Part shown: piece by piece, positions 1 through 12,880 of the stretch
Position numbering within the stretch: position 1 is the stretch's first letter
Layout of the letters: each line of letters begins with the position of its first letter
Assembly: GCA_030248225.1 (NCBI GenBank)
Contig: JASANE010011767.1
Coordinates: forward strand, 1-64,000
Reading direction: 5' to 3'
Length of the DNA: 64,000 bases
Source: Trileptium ribeirensis
Taxonomy: Eukaryota > Nematoda > Enoplea > Enoplida > Thoracostomopsidae
Program-made: the position numbers and the translations under genes
The notes under the pieces: model-generated
The model's database searches: none
What the model was told of the DNA's origin: nothing
What the model saw: only the letters and a program-made list of their open reading frames with translations

Positions 1-1345
1 TAACAACGCACATACAAACAACCAGTACAGGACAATATCAGTCGAGACAACGAGCTGATATGAGTGGGCATCGAAGGGCACGAAAAGATATAAAGTTGTA
101 TTAAGACTATTTCCGTTTTTCTATATTTGTTGCTCAAATTGTCTAACTGTTACTATAGCTTTTAGTTTTCTGTTTAAAGCAAATAACACCATTTCAACGA
201 TACAATGTGAATAGACAGTGTTTTGTTTTAGAGGGCTTTCGGTTTTAGAGTCAGCCTAAACCATAAATTAATCTAGAAGTGAAATAAAGCGAGTTACTTT
301 TGTTAAGTATCAGCCAAAACGTTAATAGCGCTTGCATGTACCGGTAAAACCAAGGGCATGTTAAGCGCTTCGAAGATCGAAGAGGCTGGTTATTTGCAGC
401 TATATTATTTTATGTCCAAAAATAAATCTTTCTTTGGCACACCCCCGCTTTTCCGATTCCCCTATTCGCGGGATAAATAAACATAATTGAGATACAAAAA
501 ATTTAGCTTTTTGACGTGATCCAATTGGTCCAACATCAATCTGAGAACCACTGAAACAATTGCCAATATTCAAGATCACTCATGTAAAACCCATTGAAAC
601 AGTGCCATTATTCATGTTCACTCATTCATGAAGCTAGAGAGTAAGAATATGATGCCACCAATTCTCACTTAATGATTTGCAAGATATATATTTTTATGCT
701 ATTTATACAATGCTAAATTAATATAATTATAGAATCGACATTATTATATCAATTATGCTATCATGGCGATAATATATTCACGTCTGAATATCTGTAACTT
801 CATTATATATCAACTAACATATTTTTTATCGACTTGAACTATCAAATTAATTTTTGCGACTATCATTTATAATTCGAATATTATTGTACTACAACTATAT
901 TATTCAATAATTATATTATTCTATTATATAACCACTACATACGTTTATAGCAGTTAACCAGAAGAATCTAACAGCCGATAAAAGCTCGTCATATCGTATC
1001 TACGAAAAAACTTATGCTCGTTGATTTGTATGAAATTGAATTAATGGGTTAGTATTTAAAATATTTTTACCGTTTAACGTTCTTGTTTTTATTTTTCAGG
1101 TTTTAAGTTCTTATTTGTAAAAAGCCAACATTTTTGCAACTTAACAATGTTGGAAATCAGAGATTAGATTTCGTCGTAATATGATCACCAAGCCGGTTTT
1201 CGAAAAACACAACCACAGACTGTATTTAAGTCGACATGTTTTAAGATTATTCTTACTTTCGTTTACAAAAACGGAGTGAAAGACGACAAACGAAACAACA
1301 TTTGCGGGAGTCGTAAAGTCCTGACTGACACTTACAAAAAAGAAG
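1..1345. other. AT-rich non-coding stretch
   Basis: I see no exon-like frame, RNA gene or clear repeat here. The sequence is AT-rich, with many TTATAT runs around 670-960. No long open frame exists on either strand. Confidence 0.6.
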
Positions 1346-1615
1346 CTGAGTAAATTTTTGCAATTTTCAAAAACTCATAGTTTTTCATAATTTCCAAAAG
1401 AAATTTCGAATTATTGCCAGTTTTACTAAAGTTTGGTTAAATCTTTCGTCAAATTTTCCTAATTTTCTACAATTTTTGTTAATTATGTCGCAAAATTTTC
1501 CGCGCACTTTAGGCGCGCGGGACTGCCGCGTGAGATGGGGGGCATAGATCCGGAGCCTTCAGGTGGTAAATTTGGCTTGAAGAAGAGGTCCGACCCTTAG
1601 AGGTGGTCACGCAAT
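1346..1615. repeat. Dispersed T-rich plus GC-rich repeat, copy 1
   Basis: A T-rich part (AATTTTC and AAATTTTGC words, about 1,346-1,500) is followed by a GC-rich tail with a GCGCGCGG patch and the phrase GAGGTCCGACCC near 1,590. The same order, with an AAATTTRGCTT word before a GGTCC end, occurs at 2,660-2,875, and a CTTTAGGAGGTCCGACC tail occurs at 47,450-47,590. The shared tail suggests an old dispersed element. No coding capacity or clear termini were found, so its class is unknown. Confidence 0.4.
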
Positions 1616-2659
1616 CATACCTACCTTATAAACATCAATAAAGTAATCCCTAGAATTGGCTAAGTTTACATCACTAATCAGTAACGGACTAGATTCCCCG
1701 CAATCTTTTTCGTAAACTTGCGAATGAAACCAGTTATCTGTGATTTAACATTTAAGGTCATATCTCATGAAACCTAATAGAGTTTACAAATTATATGTAT
1801 ATTTCGTCATGAATAAATGCATCGTAATAAGGATACGTGAAACATTCGTAGTTCACATTTAATAAATTTCGTAAATACTTTCAAGTATATACTAGCAAAT
1901 ATAAAATGAACTGATCTTCTAATTTAAAGATGGAAAGGCTATATGAGAATTCAGAATACTTCCTAAAATACAATATATTCTGTCGGAGTGTTATTTTTTG
2001 AATGGGAATTGTTTCCAAGATCATCAACAATATAGTTATTTCTCTATGTCTGGACTTTAGCTAAGTTAGGTCTTTGAGGACCTTATTCTCGAAAGAAACT
2101 TTAACTTATCTGCACTGAACTATAGCAGTTTTGTGGTTGGTTTTGCTTGTTCATATCACAATATAATTAAACAGCTATGAATGGTCACATATACATTTGT
2201 GTTGCGACAAAATACTGCAAATATAACCCATTACATGCATATAAACAGTAGTTAACAATTCAGGCATTTTCAGCTACTTATTCACACGCAGGTGGATCAT
2301 GATTGTGCACAAACACAAGAGCAAACATTCAGATCAGATACGTACGTGCCTAGACGCAATATTACTAAATATTTCAAACAATGTTTCTGATTTTGATACA
2401 TTTTCCTATTCTGTAAACTAATACTCAAGGGTCAACTCTGATATCGCCTATAGAAAAAACACACCAAAAAACAATAAGTTATTTCAACGTCGACACATTT
2501 AAGGCTGGAACTAACGCATTTGCTAGAGTAACGAACATTTGTGTAACAGATGTTCGGTGGCTGTAATAAACCCGCTCAGCTACGAAAATAAATTGGAATA
2601 TAATTAGGAATTGCGAATATAGTAATTATGAAAATATAATGGTTTATATTTCCTTGTCG
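1616..2659. other. AT-rich non-coding stretch
   Basis: No gene, repeat boundary or RNA is recognisable. Frames are short and closed on both strands. Confidence 0.5.
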
Positions 2660-2875
2660 ATAAACTTGAATTTTTTCCCAATTTTTGCCAATCTGCGAAA
2701 AACTTTTGCTAATTTTCTCTTTTGCTTGCTAATTTTACTCCAATTTGTGGCAATATTCACTTTATTTTTTCGTATATTTGTTAAAATCTTCTACGCACTG
2801 TTGGCTAAATGGAGGGGTATGATGCACAGTCTTCAGCAGAGAAGGCCAAATTTAGCTTTAGGAGCCGGTCCATAG
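2660..2875. repeat. Dispersed T-rich plus GC-rich repeat, copy 2
   Basis: A run of CAATTTTTGCCAAT and TTTTGCTAATTTTC words is followed by GGAGGGG and a GGAGCCGGTCC end. It parallels 1,346-1,615 in order and composition. The 78-residue open frame across it (2,639-2,875) reads as hydrophobic low-complexity sequence because the DNA is T-rich; I do not call it a gene. Confidence 0.4.
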
Positions 2876-3489
2876 CCAGCAGCACCTATATTTCGTAATA
2901 TAAGACTTGTTCGTCCTAATCTATTTTTGAGCAAATCTGCATATAGTATTTGAACAATCAGACAACTGTGGCTTTTATTGGTCTTGCGAAATTATAAAAA
3001 CATATTTCAACATAAGTTGGACCCACCCTTTACACTTCTCTACCCTTTCAGGGTTGCGGCCTAAGGCTCAGATGGGCCATAGATTGTCGTAAAGATATTC
3101 TCGACTGTTGTTTACAGGGGCGCCGAATGACATAAACAGGGGGGCCGAATGTCGAACATACGAATATTATAAGAGAACTCTGACCATGATAAATTTCCTA
3201 ATTTATCAACAACACTAATAAATCATTCGTAAACTTTGAGAAGGGTTGATATTTAAAGTACCCTAATCGCGATCGCCAAAATAAGAGCATTCTGTTCAGC
3301 ATCTTTGAAAAAATTACTACAATGTTAATTTTAACATATGCTGTTTAGAACATTCCTGAATAAACCGAAGTGATAGTATATAGCTTTAACACTTATCCGC
3401 ATGAATTATTGTGTATTTCCTGCAATATTGAACAAGCTTTCGCCGTCGCGTCGGCCTGGGCCGTTCTGCTGAGAGCACTGTACGTTAGC

Positions 3490-3580
3490 CCCTACGCTAT
3501 TTAAGAACTGTTGCTCGATTCCATAAGGAACCTCACAAAGCGAACGAACAGCAACGCACGTGTAAACACACTCAACACGA
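3490..3580 (+). repeat. Fragment shared with the region downstream of the Polinton integrase
   Basis: About 90 bases aligning with 32,508-32,610. Shared words in the same order are TAGCC-CTACGCTATTT, TTCCATAAG-AACCTCA and ACGTGTAAAC-CAC. The second copy starts about 70 bases after the stop of the decayed integrase, so this may be the solo end of a related element. No polymerase or integrase remnant is visible next to this copy. Confidence 0.5.
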
Positions 3581-5097
3581 CATCAATTAGTGCAGCGCGT
3601 CGCAACGTAGACTGTCACAAACATGTGCCTCAATTTGGTAAAATGCTAAACGCTTTGTTATTTTTAAGAATACGCTTAGAAAATCAAGAAAGCCAATCTG
3701 GCTGACATGAGGTTAATACATTATCACTGCATCCGTAACAAGTAATAAATGCAAGCCGAGTTGCACGACTAATAAATTATTGAAACACGCTAGCCTTTGT
3801 AACGTGTATTTCCTACATGTAGAAGACATATTTATAAATACACTTTATATAACGTATTAAGGCTGCATTTTTGTAGATGAGTTTTATACTCGTTCATATC
3901 CATGTATTTTCCCGTAGCGATATGTCTTATTTTGGGGTAGGCGACGCCACCCTGAAAACTACAGTGTAGTTGCATTATATATGAACCGAGGTGTAAACTG
4001 CAATAGGTGTAGTCGGGCTGTCGGGGTGGCGAAGGCTTTTGGCGTCCAAGTTGGAGGGGTAAGGTTGTGGTCGGGGCAGGTCATAGGGGTCCGTCTATGT
4101 GTTTGGCACCTAGGAGCCGTCAGGGATAAGGAGGTAGCCGAGACCCCGGGAAAGGGGATAACCGTGCACCCGTATTAGCATGTATGGGTTGCACGTATAC
4201 CCATGTAACTACGCAGTTCCTGGCAGTGCTTGATTGTTAAATCAAAAAGAGCCACACATCGGATAACGAAAATACATGAGTAAGAGTATGCAATGACCGA
4301 GTGTCACACTAGTCTACAAAATTTTTAATGGCCTTTTGGTATTGTATATAGATAAATATGTATTATATTTTATATGCATGCATCATGTATACATATATAA
4401 TTGCATTACCCAAGGGCGATATCATTTATTTGGAATAAACGGAAAAATATAATGCTAATATTATGTTCCTTTTTATTTCTGTGTGCTCTAAAGACGCCTA
4501 TGGTTATTTTTGAATAGAACAAAAGTTCTATTCATTCCCGCAACAATGTCAGACACATGGTGTGATTGTGCGTGAAACATTCTACAGAACATATAGGAGT
4601 ATCACTCACAATATACACTCATTCTAAAAAACAGGCAATGGGCGCGGGAACGATGGGGCAAAGGGTCGTGCCACTCCTGGGATTTAAAGTGGGGGAGGGG
4701 GTAAAAGCCGTTTCGCCACCCTGAATAATCTCATGTTTTCGAAGAAACGTCTTATCTCAGCAAATTTTGCAACCGATTTACATCGCTTACTGCAACGTTC
4801 AGCAATCGCATTACGCCATACCAATTGCGTAACTATGTTTCTTCGATAGATTTAGGGCAAAATAACAATTTTTAACCCTCAAAATTGGCAATACCCGTTG
4901 CTTAACTACAAATTAAATTTTTAGCTCTACATATATTTTAGCCTGTCGATGAATAAAGTACGGGTAAAACACAGGTTGCCCACTATCCCAAAATCGTTCT
5001 CGCGCCTATGGCTTTGCTGAAACATACTTTATAATTACCTGCTGTGGCTATTGCGGAGCAGTGTGTAAATAAAATTTCACCTGAGGCATCGCCTGAA
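3581..5097. other. Non-coding stretch with a G-rich patch and a perfect hairpin
   Basis: Positions 3,985-4,180 are strikingly G-rich on the plus strand, with GGGGT/GGGG words, and hold a 65-residue open frame (3,981-4,178) without recognisable domains. Positions 4,512-4,533 form a perfect 9-bp hairpin (GAATAGAAC, AAAA, GTTCTATTC). Another G-rich patch (GGGGGAGGGGG) lies near 4,690. No gene is recognised. Confidence 0.45.
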
Positions 5098-5130
5098 ACC
5101 CTTAGCTGTGGGATCCACAGCTATAAGGGT
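5098..5130. repeat. Short hairpin around GGATCC
   Basis: ACCCTTAGCTGTGG reads into a central GGATCC and back out through CCACAGCTATAAGGGT. It is a near-perfect inverted repeat with one small bulge. It could be a folded RNA element or the remnant of a palindromic transposon. Nothing nearby decides which. Confidence 0.5.
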
Positions 5131-6094
5131 CTCAACACAATGGCTGTATAAGACAGTTCTAATATGGTCTCAACGTTTACCGTAACGTATACTATTGTAT
5201 GTTCTCTTTCTAGAAATTTAAACTGGGCATCTCATCTTGGGAAGCATCTCATTTTCCAACTTCGAAACAGTCACTGTTTGCATAAGGTTGCCGTGCATGT
5301 TCTGTTTCATGTCTCTAGGCCAGTAATATATGCTGGCATATTTCGTGACTAGTCATGTGTATTTTTCGTATCGTAAGTGCTAACATTGTTCACAGTAGTA
5401 TCACCGTTAAAACATCGTATCTTTGCACACACTTTATATATGTTGATGCAGTGTGACTAGAAAGTCAATGCTTTTAGTTAATTAAAAGTCAACCAGTTGG
5501 TCAAATTTATCTCATATAAAGTTTTATGTCACTTATGCTATGTTGTACAATGCTGAGATGAAACATCAGTTTAACAATTGAAGTAAATTTTTAAAATATA
5601 TGATTTGTCCCAAACAAATCGTAACTAATAAAATGCACATCAGTAGCATGAGTGAAGAAGGTTTTAGTTTCTTCAAGCAAATTGCATAAATTGGCTGGCA
5701 TGAAAAAGGAGACACTTGAGAACAATACATTTTTTCGATAAGCGTTTCACTTCATTTATGTTGTTTCATTAAAAGCTGCTATAATGAAAATGCAGTAAAA
5801 CCTGTGTGAGCAGGTTATTATCTGCAGTAAGTGATGTCTTTGAATGCATTTTAGTTAATAACCAATAGAAATTTACGATGTAGTTTATCGTTTGAAAACG
5901 CTTGACGGTTTGATTTCCTCGGTATTTTTGTTAGATATGATTTTTGTTAGAACCCATCTCTATGATTTCAATAAGCAATACAAACCACAAAAGGTATTAT
6001 ATTGATAAAACAGGACTGGGACGATGCACAGTGAAATTTTGTCAGAAGGATACTGCAGTACACAGAAAATACTTGTGCTTAATATATTTAGCAC
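5131..6094. other. AT-rich non-coding stretch
   Basis: No gene or repeat end is recognised. A 62-residue plus-strand open frame (5,164-5,352) has no splice or domain support. Confidence 0.5.
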
Positions 6095-6670
6095 TGGTTT
6101 GTACTTAATAAAAATCTAATGTAATTATGCTTAAATTTTTAGAATAAATACGTTGATTGCAAGCTTGTTTGGCACTTAATATTAAGATTCAATAATGCTA
6201 AACATTTAAGCATAACTATGGTATTTTTATCATTGTAGCAAAAGCAATGCTACTTTGTATTTAGCAATGTTATGCGTAGATTTGGAAACTAGTATTGACC
6301 AAGCTTTTTCGCTCTTAGAGGCATTACTTATGCTAACTACAAAAACTTGCAAAATATAAATTTATTGTGATATATGTATGTATATTATTATATACTCATT
6401 ACATATATTTTTATTTATACTTACACAATTTGTTATATATTTATTAGGCAGCTATAATTGTACATATAATTTATTGTATCAAAATGTGTAGATTCCGAGT
6501 ATAATTAATTGTACAGCAAATGTTGAACAAAAAAGTTCGGCTTCAGCACAGGTTAAGTTAAAAAGCGCTGAATTTTAAGCATAATTTAAGGTTAACGCGT
6601 TATGCTAAATTTGCCTTTTTAGCATTATTATGCTAAATAAATACCTGAATAACCATTATTAAGTGCCATA
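6095..6670. repeat. AGCATAATTATGCT-type repeat family, copy 1 (diverged)
   Basis: The stretch is studded with palindromic or half-palindromic words of the AGCATAATTATGCT type: TAATTATGCTTAAAT, AATGCTAAACATTTAAGCATAA, TTAGCAATGTTATGC and TTTTTAGCATTATTATGCTAAATAA. The same words in similar order recur at 16,330-16,765 and 18,303-18,445. It looks like an old non-autonomous element built of short self-complementary units. No coding frame spans it and its termini are not certain. Confidence 0.5.
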
Positions 6671-9600
6671 CCGCCCTACTTAAGTAACGTATTTTAAGCG
6701 CTGCAAGAATACTTTCATTAGTTATAAATAATTAGCATTATAATGTCAAATAAGCAACATTAACATTTTGAGTGTAGTGTACAGAAGGCACGGCTAAATA
6801 TTTTAGCTACATTATTTTATTATATTGAACTTTTGTAGTGATTTTATTCTTCCTGAAGTTGACGATACTGAAAATTTTCATGAGTGCAGTGTTGTGAAAG
6901 ATAAACATTTTTAATATTATTAGGTATTATTGTAATTTGCCGAAGTTTTTATTTCACCTGAACGCTAACTTAACGGTTTGTTCACTACATCGGTATTTGT
7001 TTAATCGTGTTGTGTATTCCGTATTAAGCCTGAAAAATAACATCTTCAGAATCAGTAATATCTTCCCCATAAAATATGTCAACCAATTAATATTTCTCAG
7101 TAACAATCCCTTTAATGCATATTTTCTTTTTCTGCAACGGTGTTGATGGCATTGCGTCGCAGTTAAAACGTTATTATTTAAACCAAGAAGCAATTTTCCA
7201 AGCGAATACTTTTAGTTTTATTAATGTCAAAAACTATCATTACATCACATCTAGAGTGATGACAGCTGGAACGATTAGAATACCAGAAGAATCGTTAATT
7301 TGCAATAGAAACTGATGCTATGATCCATAAGCGTCGACTGTGCTTTAGTTTTTGTATATTATTCAGTTGCATGAATTTATTACACATTATGAAAACAATG
7401 CCGCTAATGTACCGCGAATTAGCTATCAATCCTGTTGGACTGCGAGTTTGCGCAGGAGCACAGTTAAAATGTCGTTGTTTGGCAGTTTTTCCCCAAAATG
7501 ACACATATAAGTCTTTTTCGAATCTCCCATAACCTAATTGTGAGCGCGAATTTTTTCTCAAATCAATTCGTGGTTTTCACTAAGGAATAACATGGTAGCA
7601 CGTACATAACGACGCGTGAAGCAATGCTGGCGTTCATTCTATGGCGACATGATACGCTTTTGTGATATAGTACGTATGACTTTTTATAGCTACTTTTGCG
7701 AGTGACCTTATGTATCACTAAACAGAAGACTTAAACCATTAATATATAGCCGCTGAAGTATTGACGCTATGTTTTTGCCTACAATATAGACATTTGAGTT
7801 TAAAAATCGCCCAAGGCATTGGCGCTCTGTGTACTTTCAACACAATACTGTTGGTCACAGCTGCACATGCCAAGCATTAAGCAATGTCACCCTGCGTTTA
7901 CGGAAATTGTTATAGCTGCCTAATTCCTGTTCTGTGTTGTTTTACTTATATACAAATTGCGATCAAATTGGTAATGCTTTGCTATTGAGTTATAAATCTG
8001 TGAAAATTGATGTTAGTTAATTCTTACGAAGCTAAGATTGTTCTTAGTCTAGTTAATTTTAGCGTAGTTTTGTCTGAAATATTAAAACTGTTTTAAACTA
8101 TTTACTAGCTTCTGTTTTTGAATTCCTAAATTCGCAAAAAATATTTGCTATTCTACGAAAGAGCTCACTCCGCAACGAACAAAAGTGTACATAGTTATCT
8201 CGTACAGTTATCATATATGAACAGACAAGTTCATTATTACCATTATTGTTCTACATTTTGCATCCAATCGAAGCTTATAATCGTTACTAACTAACCTATC
8301 TGTTACTAGAGCAAAATACGAAGAGATACTAACCTACAATACAATACAATACAACTCAATAGAATATCGTTCATTACAATAGCATTACCAACTACTGCTA
8401 CTGCTGCTTTAGCACGGTATGCCATCTCCCTTGCTATAACTCAAGGTCATAAAATGATTTATCAAAAGCAGATCGCTGTATATCATCTGAAATATATATA
8501 CATACATTTAAATATGTAGGTATTTCTGTACGCTTACAGCGGCACCACCGAGAAACCTATTGGTTACACCTGCTCGTTCGTTACTGTACGCTCATACCGT
8601 ATATACCTTCAAACGAACGCGATAATCAATGACATTACACATGCGCACACAGGGACAGCGCGACAAACTAAACTAAACCTAAGCTACGGCTTTCAGAAGC
8701 CCGCAATATATTCGTGCTATATTGGGACACACTCGCAAGTGTTTCTCACAGTGCAGCTCGGTTTGTTGTACAACATGTATTTTGCTTGAAATTCATACGA
8801 GGCCCAAGTGTCCTGCGTGAGTCGTATAAAGGCCTATATACTTTTCATCTGTGTGCATCTGTAAAAAAGGCCTAAATAGTGCTTGCTTCACGATAGAAAC
8901 GTCGAGCATTCGTGCCGCTAGGAACTGTTTGTTACGCGAGAGGCTTTGCAAAAAAGCTCCGTTGCTTTTATGCACCACATGCTATATTCGGTACACCACA
9001 ATAAGTTTGTAGGGTATATATATACTGACGATTGAGCAGCGAGTAGCCAGCTGTACGAACAACAGCAACCAGCGTGGAAGAACTTTATTTGGCTGCCCTA
9101 CTTTGTTGTTATTACGAATGCTGCCCTTGGCTGAGAGTTATTTTTTTATCGCTTCGTGTCGTACGTTTGTCAGTGCCCGTCTAATACCGAACAGAGTAGC
9201 ATACAGATAGTTTAGTAGCATGACAGCTGATGCTTAGATCATTATAGAGTTAGATTGTTGCCAGAGGCTGTGCTCAATTGGCGATATGCGAGCGCTGTAC
9301 GAGGCTAGTGCCAGAAAACGGTGCCTTCGACCTGATTGTGGCCGATCGAGCTTGTATTGATTGAACGATTGTGATATGATGCGATCATGTCAGGACTGAT
9401 ATAGTGGTAGTACCTATCGATGTCCGTTGAACGCAGTCTCTATTAATATAAATATATATTGTCAGACCTGATTACATATTATTATTATTAAGATACAGAG
9501 GATTTAAGAATATCGTTCGTTTGCAATATTCGAAATTAATTTTGTTAATAAGGTTGAGGTGTTTTTTGCGAGAGACTTCATTAGCAGTATCGGGTCTAGT

Positions 9601-10431
9601 AAGCAAAACCAAGTATTCGTACAAGATGATTAAATTTATAGCGGATACAAGTTACTTGGTACTTCTGCAGATAATATTCTCAAATAATATAAACCATATT
9701 GTAATGATTGTAGGTTCACAGCTAAATTCATAGCGATTTATGCCTACAACGTTAGTAGTGTTCACATATAATAAACTGGTGTCGATGTTTGTTTTATACA
9801 TGGTCATTGTGGTGTGGGAGTTTTTATACCCGCCCCTCTCAGGGCTCATCCCCCGCCTACTGACTGATCTCTCTGAGAAGCCGAAGATCAACCCTCTACC
9901 CCTACGGGGAACCAGCTACACTGCTGCAGGCGGCCACGTACCTTGAGGCTGTTAATTTGTGGCTATATGAAAGATACTTTACGGGTAAGTTGAAAATTCG
10001 GGGATCGTTTGTATATTCATGTTCTGAAACGGAATTAAAATTTTTCGTATATTTTCTCTTAATAAAGTATCCAAAACGTTTGTCGAAACGATCTTTGACA
10101 GCTCTTGAGCTTTTTCTTGTAAAAACAGGAATGGTTTAGCTCTGACTCGAATGACTTACGCAGGAGATATTGTGCTGTTAGGTTGCCAAGTTTTTACTTC
10201 GTTTGTTGTATAATAACAAATGAAATACAAATTGTTGCATATAGGTCCAGGTTTTCTATCCTGCACGCATTATGAGATTGAAGATATAATTAACAAAGTA
10301 AATATTGGCGGTGGGTTAGTTTCTTTTTCAACCATCAGTTTCTTTCCGCTCGCCTCTCGGTATGTGCTTCAGTCCCATTAATCAAGCAGATCTTAGGCAT
10401 GACGTAGTTTACTTGCGAACGTTTGACAAGC
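6671..10431. other. Non-coding stretch with minor features
   Basis: Between 6,937 and 7,561 both strands are unusually open (several frames of 60-88 residues), but none shows a recognisable domain or splice signal. Positions 8,334-8,358 hold a short (ACAAT)n microsatellite. Positions 9,826-9,946 are a GC-rich patch (CCCGCCCCTC to GGCGGCCACGTACC) unlike its surroundings, probably a transposon fragment. No gene is recognised. Confidence 0.45.
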
Positions 10432-10434
10432 TAA

Positions 10435-10765
10435 GGGTGCGTTCACACGTTCAAACTATTTGTTCAAACTTTGAGCTCAAAATTTGAGCTCAAAATTCGA
10501 TCAAATTTTAATCAAACTTTGATGGTGATTTTTAAACATAAATTGCCGATGTTTAAAAATTGGAGATCAAAATTTGAGCTCAATTTTTTCAGGTAATACA
10601 TCTCGTCGATGATTGGCTGCAGGAATATCATTGAAAAGTTTGAATAGTGTTCACACGTTTAAACTTACTAAAAGTGGAACAAAGATGCTTTCAAATTTTG
10701 ATCAAAATTTGAGCTCAAATTTTGATCAAAATTTGAGCAAAAAGTTTGAGCGTGTGAACACGCCT
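10435..10765. mobile_element. MITE with GTGTTCACACG termini, complete copy, TAA target duplication
   Basis: The left end reads GGGTGCGTTCACACG and the right end, read inward, reads AGGCGTGTTCACACG. TAA lies immediately outside both ends (10,432-10,434 and 10,766-10,768), the target type of PIF/Harbinger elements. The arms are full of TTTGATCAAAATTTGAGCTC words, so much of the 331-bp element can fold on itself. There is no coding capacity, so it would depend on a transposase supplied elsewhere. A second, left-truncated copy in the same orientation lies at 17,544-17,867. Confidence 0.8.
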
Positions 10766-10779
10766 TAAGATAACTAAAT

Positions 10780-11470
10780 CCACCATTGTCAACTTCATCG
10801 ATTTCGCCGATGTTTGTACAACATCTATAGGGATCTATATGCTAAGCCTCCTACTCCAACGATGTATGTAGATGTCATCAAGGACATGTACCGAGATATT
10901 AGCTGTCTGGACACCTGCTGAACGCTCTACGGTATTCAAAATCATCACTGGAGTTAGACTGGTATGCATCTTGTCCAGTTTGACAATCAACCTGGTGCTG
11001 GACTGGATCCTACAATATTCTATCACGGCATACGGAGTTGAATTCGGAGATGGTCTGGCATTAGCGGACCTACATTATGCAGATGATATCTCATCTTTCT
11101 ACTTTCTGAGGGTCAGCTAAAACAAAAGCGCTATCTACGTTTTACCGAATCTCAGCAGCTTTTACAAACCTGTAAAGACTGAAATGACCAAGTTTCTTAC
11201 CATTAATCAATCAACCAATGGCCCCGAAACCGTACGTCATCAGAGAAGAGATCGAGGTAGTTGACTTGTTTTGTGCTATTCGAAATGTACTTCGGAATGC
11301 GCCACAATGATGTGGACCGAAATGACTATGAAAGATCTCAACCACCTCACTGTCAATCAAGTGGAAATACCTATAAAACGATAGAACTAAATATGGAACA
11401 CAGTGCAGCAGGCTATTCGAAACTGGATGGCAACTGAAAGTGGGGGCGTAAGGAAAAATTGCGTGTGCCA
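10780..11470 (+). pseudogene. Decayed non-LTR retrotransposon (LINE) reverse transcriptase fragment
   Basis: Plus-strand frames contain the central reverse transcriptase block. A degenerate FIDFADV segment (about 10,790) matches the usual V-D-F-x-x-A-F-D position. An IKDMY-type helix follows near 10,880, then ITGVRLVCILSS (about 10,945) in place of G-V-R-Q-G-C-x-L-S-P, then NLVLDWI, then HYADDIS near 11,075, the catalytic YADD. Glutamine and proline of the GVRQGC/LSP motif are replaced, the frame shifts around 10,860-10,900, and stops interrupt it. The endonuclease is absent and the downstream part to about 11,470 is assigned only by proximity. It is a dead fragment, probably RTE- or CR1-like, but the clade cannot be fixed by eye. 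Confidence 0.7.
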
Positions 11471-12604
11471 TAAGGGAAAAATCCTGTTTTTGCCAATTTT
11501 TGCCGGCGAAATGGGGACCGCCGATTTTGCGGCGTCCCTAATGAGGCAGATCAAAACGCCTCCGTTCTGGACCAGGTCCTAGACACCGCATTGAATGAGC
11601 TTAAGTGAAGATAAGTGCAATTGTCTATTAGACATATGTTTAAATTCATGCTGGATAATTCTTAAAACAAAAAACAGGTTTTGGATAGATATATTTAATT
11701 AATTTTATCGCTCTTCTATCTGTAATCCCATTATCGTCTTATCGATTATACTGAACATATTAAAATATTAACCGTTCTAAATCACTGTCATAAGCGTAAG
11801 GCTTATATCAAATTTGGGAGCTGAAGAATGTATATATGATTGGCCATGAAATGTGGCGGTTGATTTTGATAGCAAAATATAGAAATCTATTATTTTGCAA
11901 GGTAAGCTTTAGGCTCATTTACTATGGTCTGACACTTAAGCATAGAATGATCATTTTATCATTCATAATATTTAAGCCGGCTGGCTACATTCGTTTGCAA
12001 GACTACAGTGTATATTGCTCAATAGCGATATAAACCCTGTAATTCACCTTAACATATCTGTGGAAAATGTTATATTGTGGAAAACTTTGTAACTGTCCAT
12101 ATCAGTGGCTCATTTGATAAATCAAAAGTTTTCTGTTTTCTTTTGTGTTATTTTTAACCTTATGCCCAAAAATTCAACGTAAAAACGTTATCCATTCAGC
12201 AACCTTTTTGAAAAAGTTGTGCAACAAATTGTGTCAATTGAATTAACTATTTAGCCCTAAGCTAAGTTTCAATTCAAAGCTTTGATGGCTGCTATAATTA
12301 TAGTTCATCGGTTGTTCTTGCGTGAGACAGAACAGACGCCTGGGTCATGCCCGCTGCAGAATGTTACTACTGTCATCAATATAATCATCATTACCATCGT
12401 TGCTGCACATGTTGCCGCGAATTATATAATTTTTTGACATATGCGTGATTTTGTATAGGCATTCAAGTTTCAACTGTATGTTTTAAGAACGGTTTAAAGG
12501 AAATTGGTGCACTGTCGTTATCTTTCTTCTTTTAGTTATCTTAATTGGCTTCGTTTTATCATACAAAGAAGTTTTAGTTTAACTTTTAGAACTTATATGT
12601 TACA
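11471..12604. other. Non-coding stretch
   Basis: Positions 11,490-11,560 contain TTTTTGCCAATTTTTGCCGG followed by a GC-rich tail, resembling the dispersed T-rich/GC-rich repeat at 1.3 and 2.7 kb. The remainder is AT-rich with no gene, RNA or repeat boundary recognised. Confidence 0.45.
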
Positions 12605-12855
12605 TGTTGATATAAAAATTTCAAGATTTTAGATTGCCCTACTATTGTTTTGCCATAAGGCTTCAGCTTAGATTTTTGAAGCAGGGGTGTAACCACGTGG
12701 GGGCATGAGCCGTGTCACCAACTCCCCCTTTCGAGTCACCGTACATTCTCACCACTCCGCACCTGGCTACATCCCAGCGGTTCAAAAACTAAGCTGAAAC
12801 CTTATTCCAAAACAGTAGTGGAACAAGTCAGAATCTCAAAATTATGATAAAATAG
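12605..12855. mobile_element. Foldback (MITE-like) element
   Basis: The left arm (about 12,605-12,695) contains ATTTCAAGATTTTAGATTG, CCTACTATTGTTTTGCCATAAGG and CTTCAGCTTAG. These return in reverse complement at about 12,757-12,855 (CTAAGCTGAAACCTTATTCC, AAAACAGTAGTGGAAC). The roughly 60-bp core is CCCC/GTCACC-rich. No target duplication could be defined. It has no coding capacity. Confidence 0.65.
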
Positions 12856-12880
12856 AGCTTAGCTTTTATAGGATATTTAT

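Noticed and set aside
2639..2875. 78-residue hydrophobic frame as a membrane protein
   Set aside because: It is T-rich low-complexity sequence of a dispersed repeat, which reads as phenylalanine/leucine in one strand.
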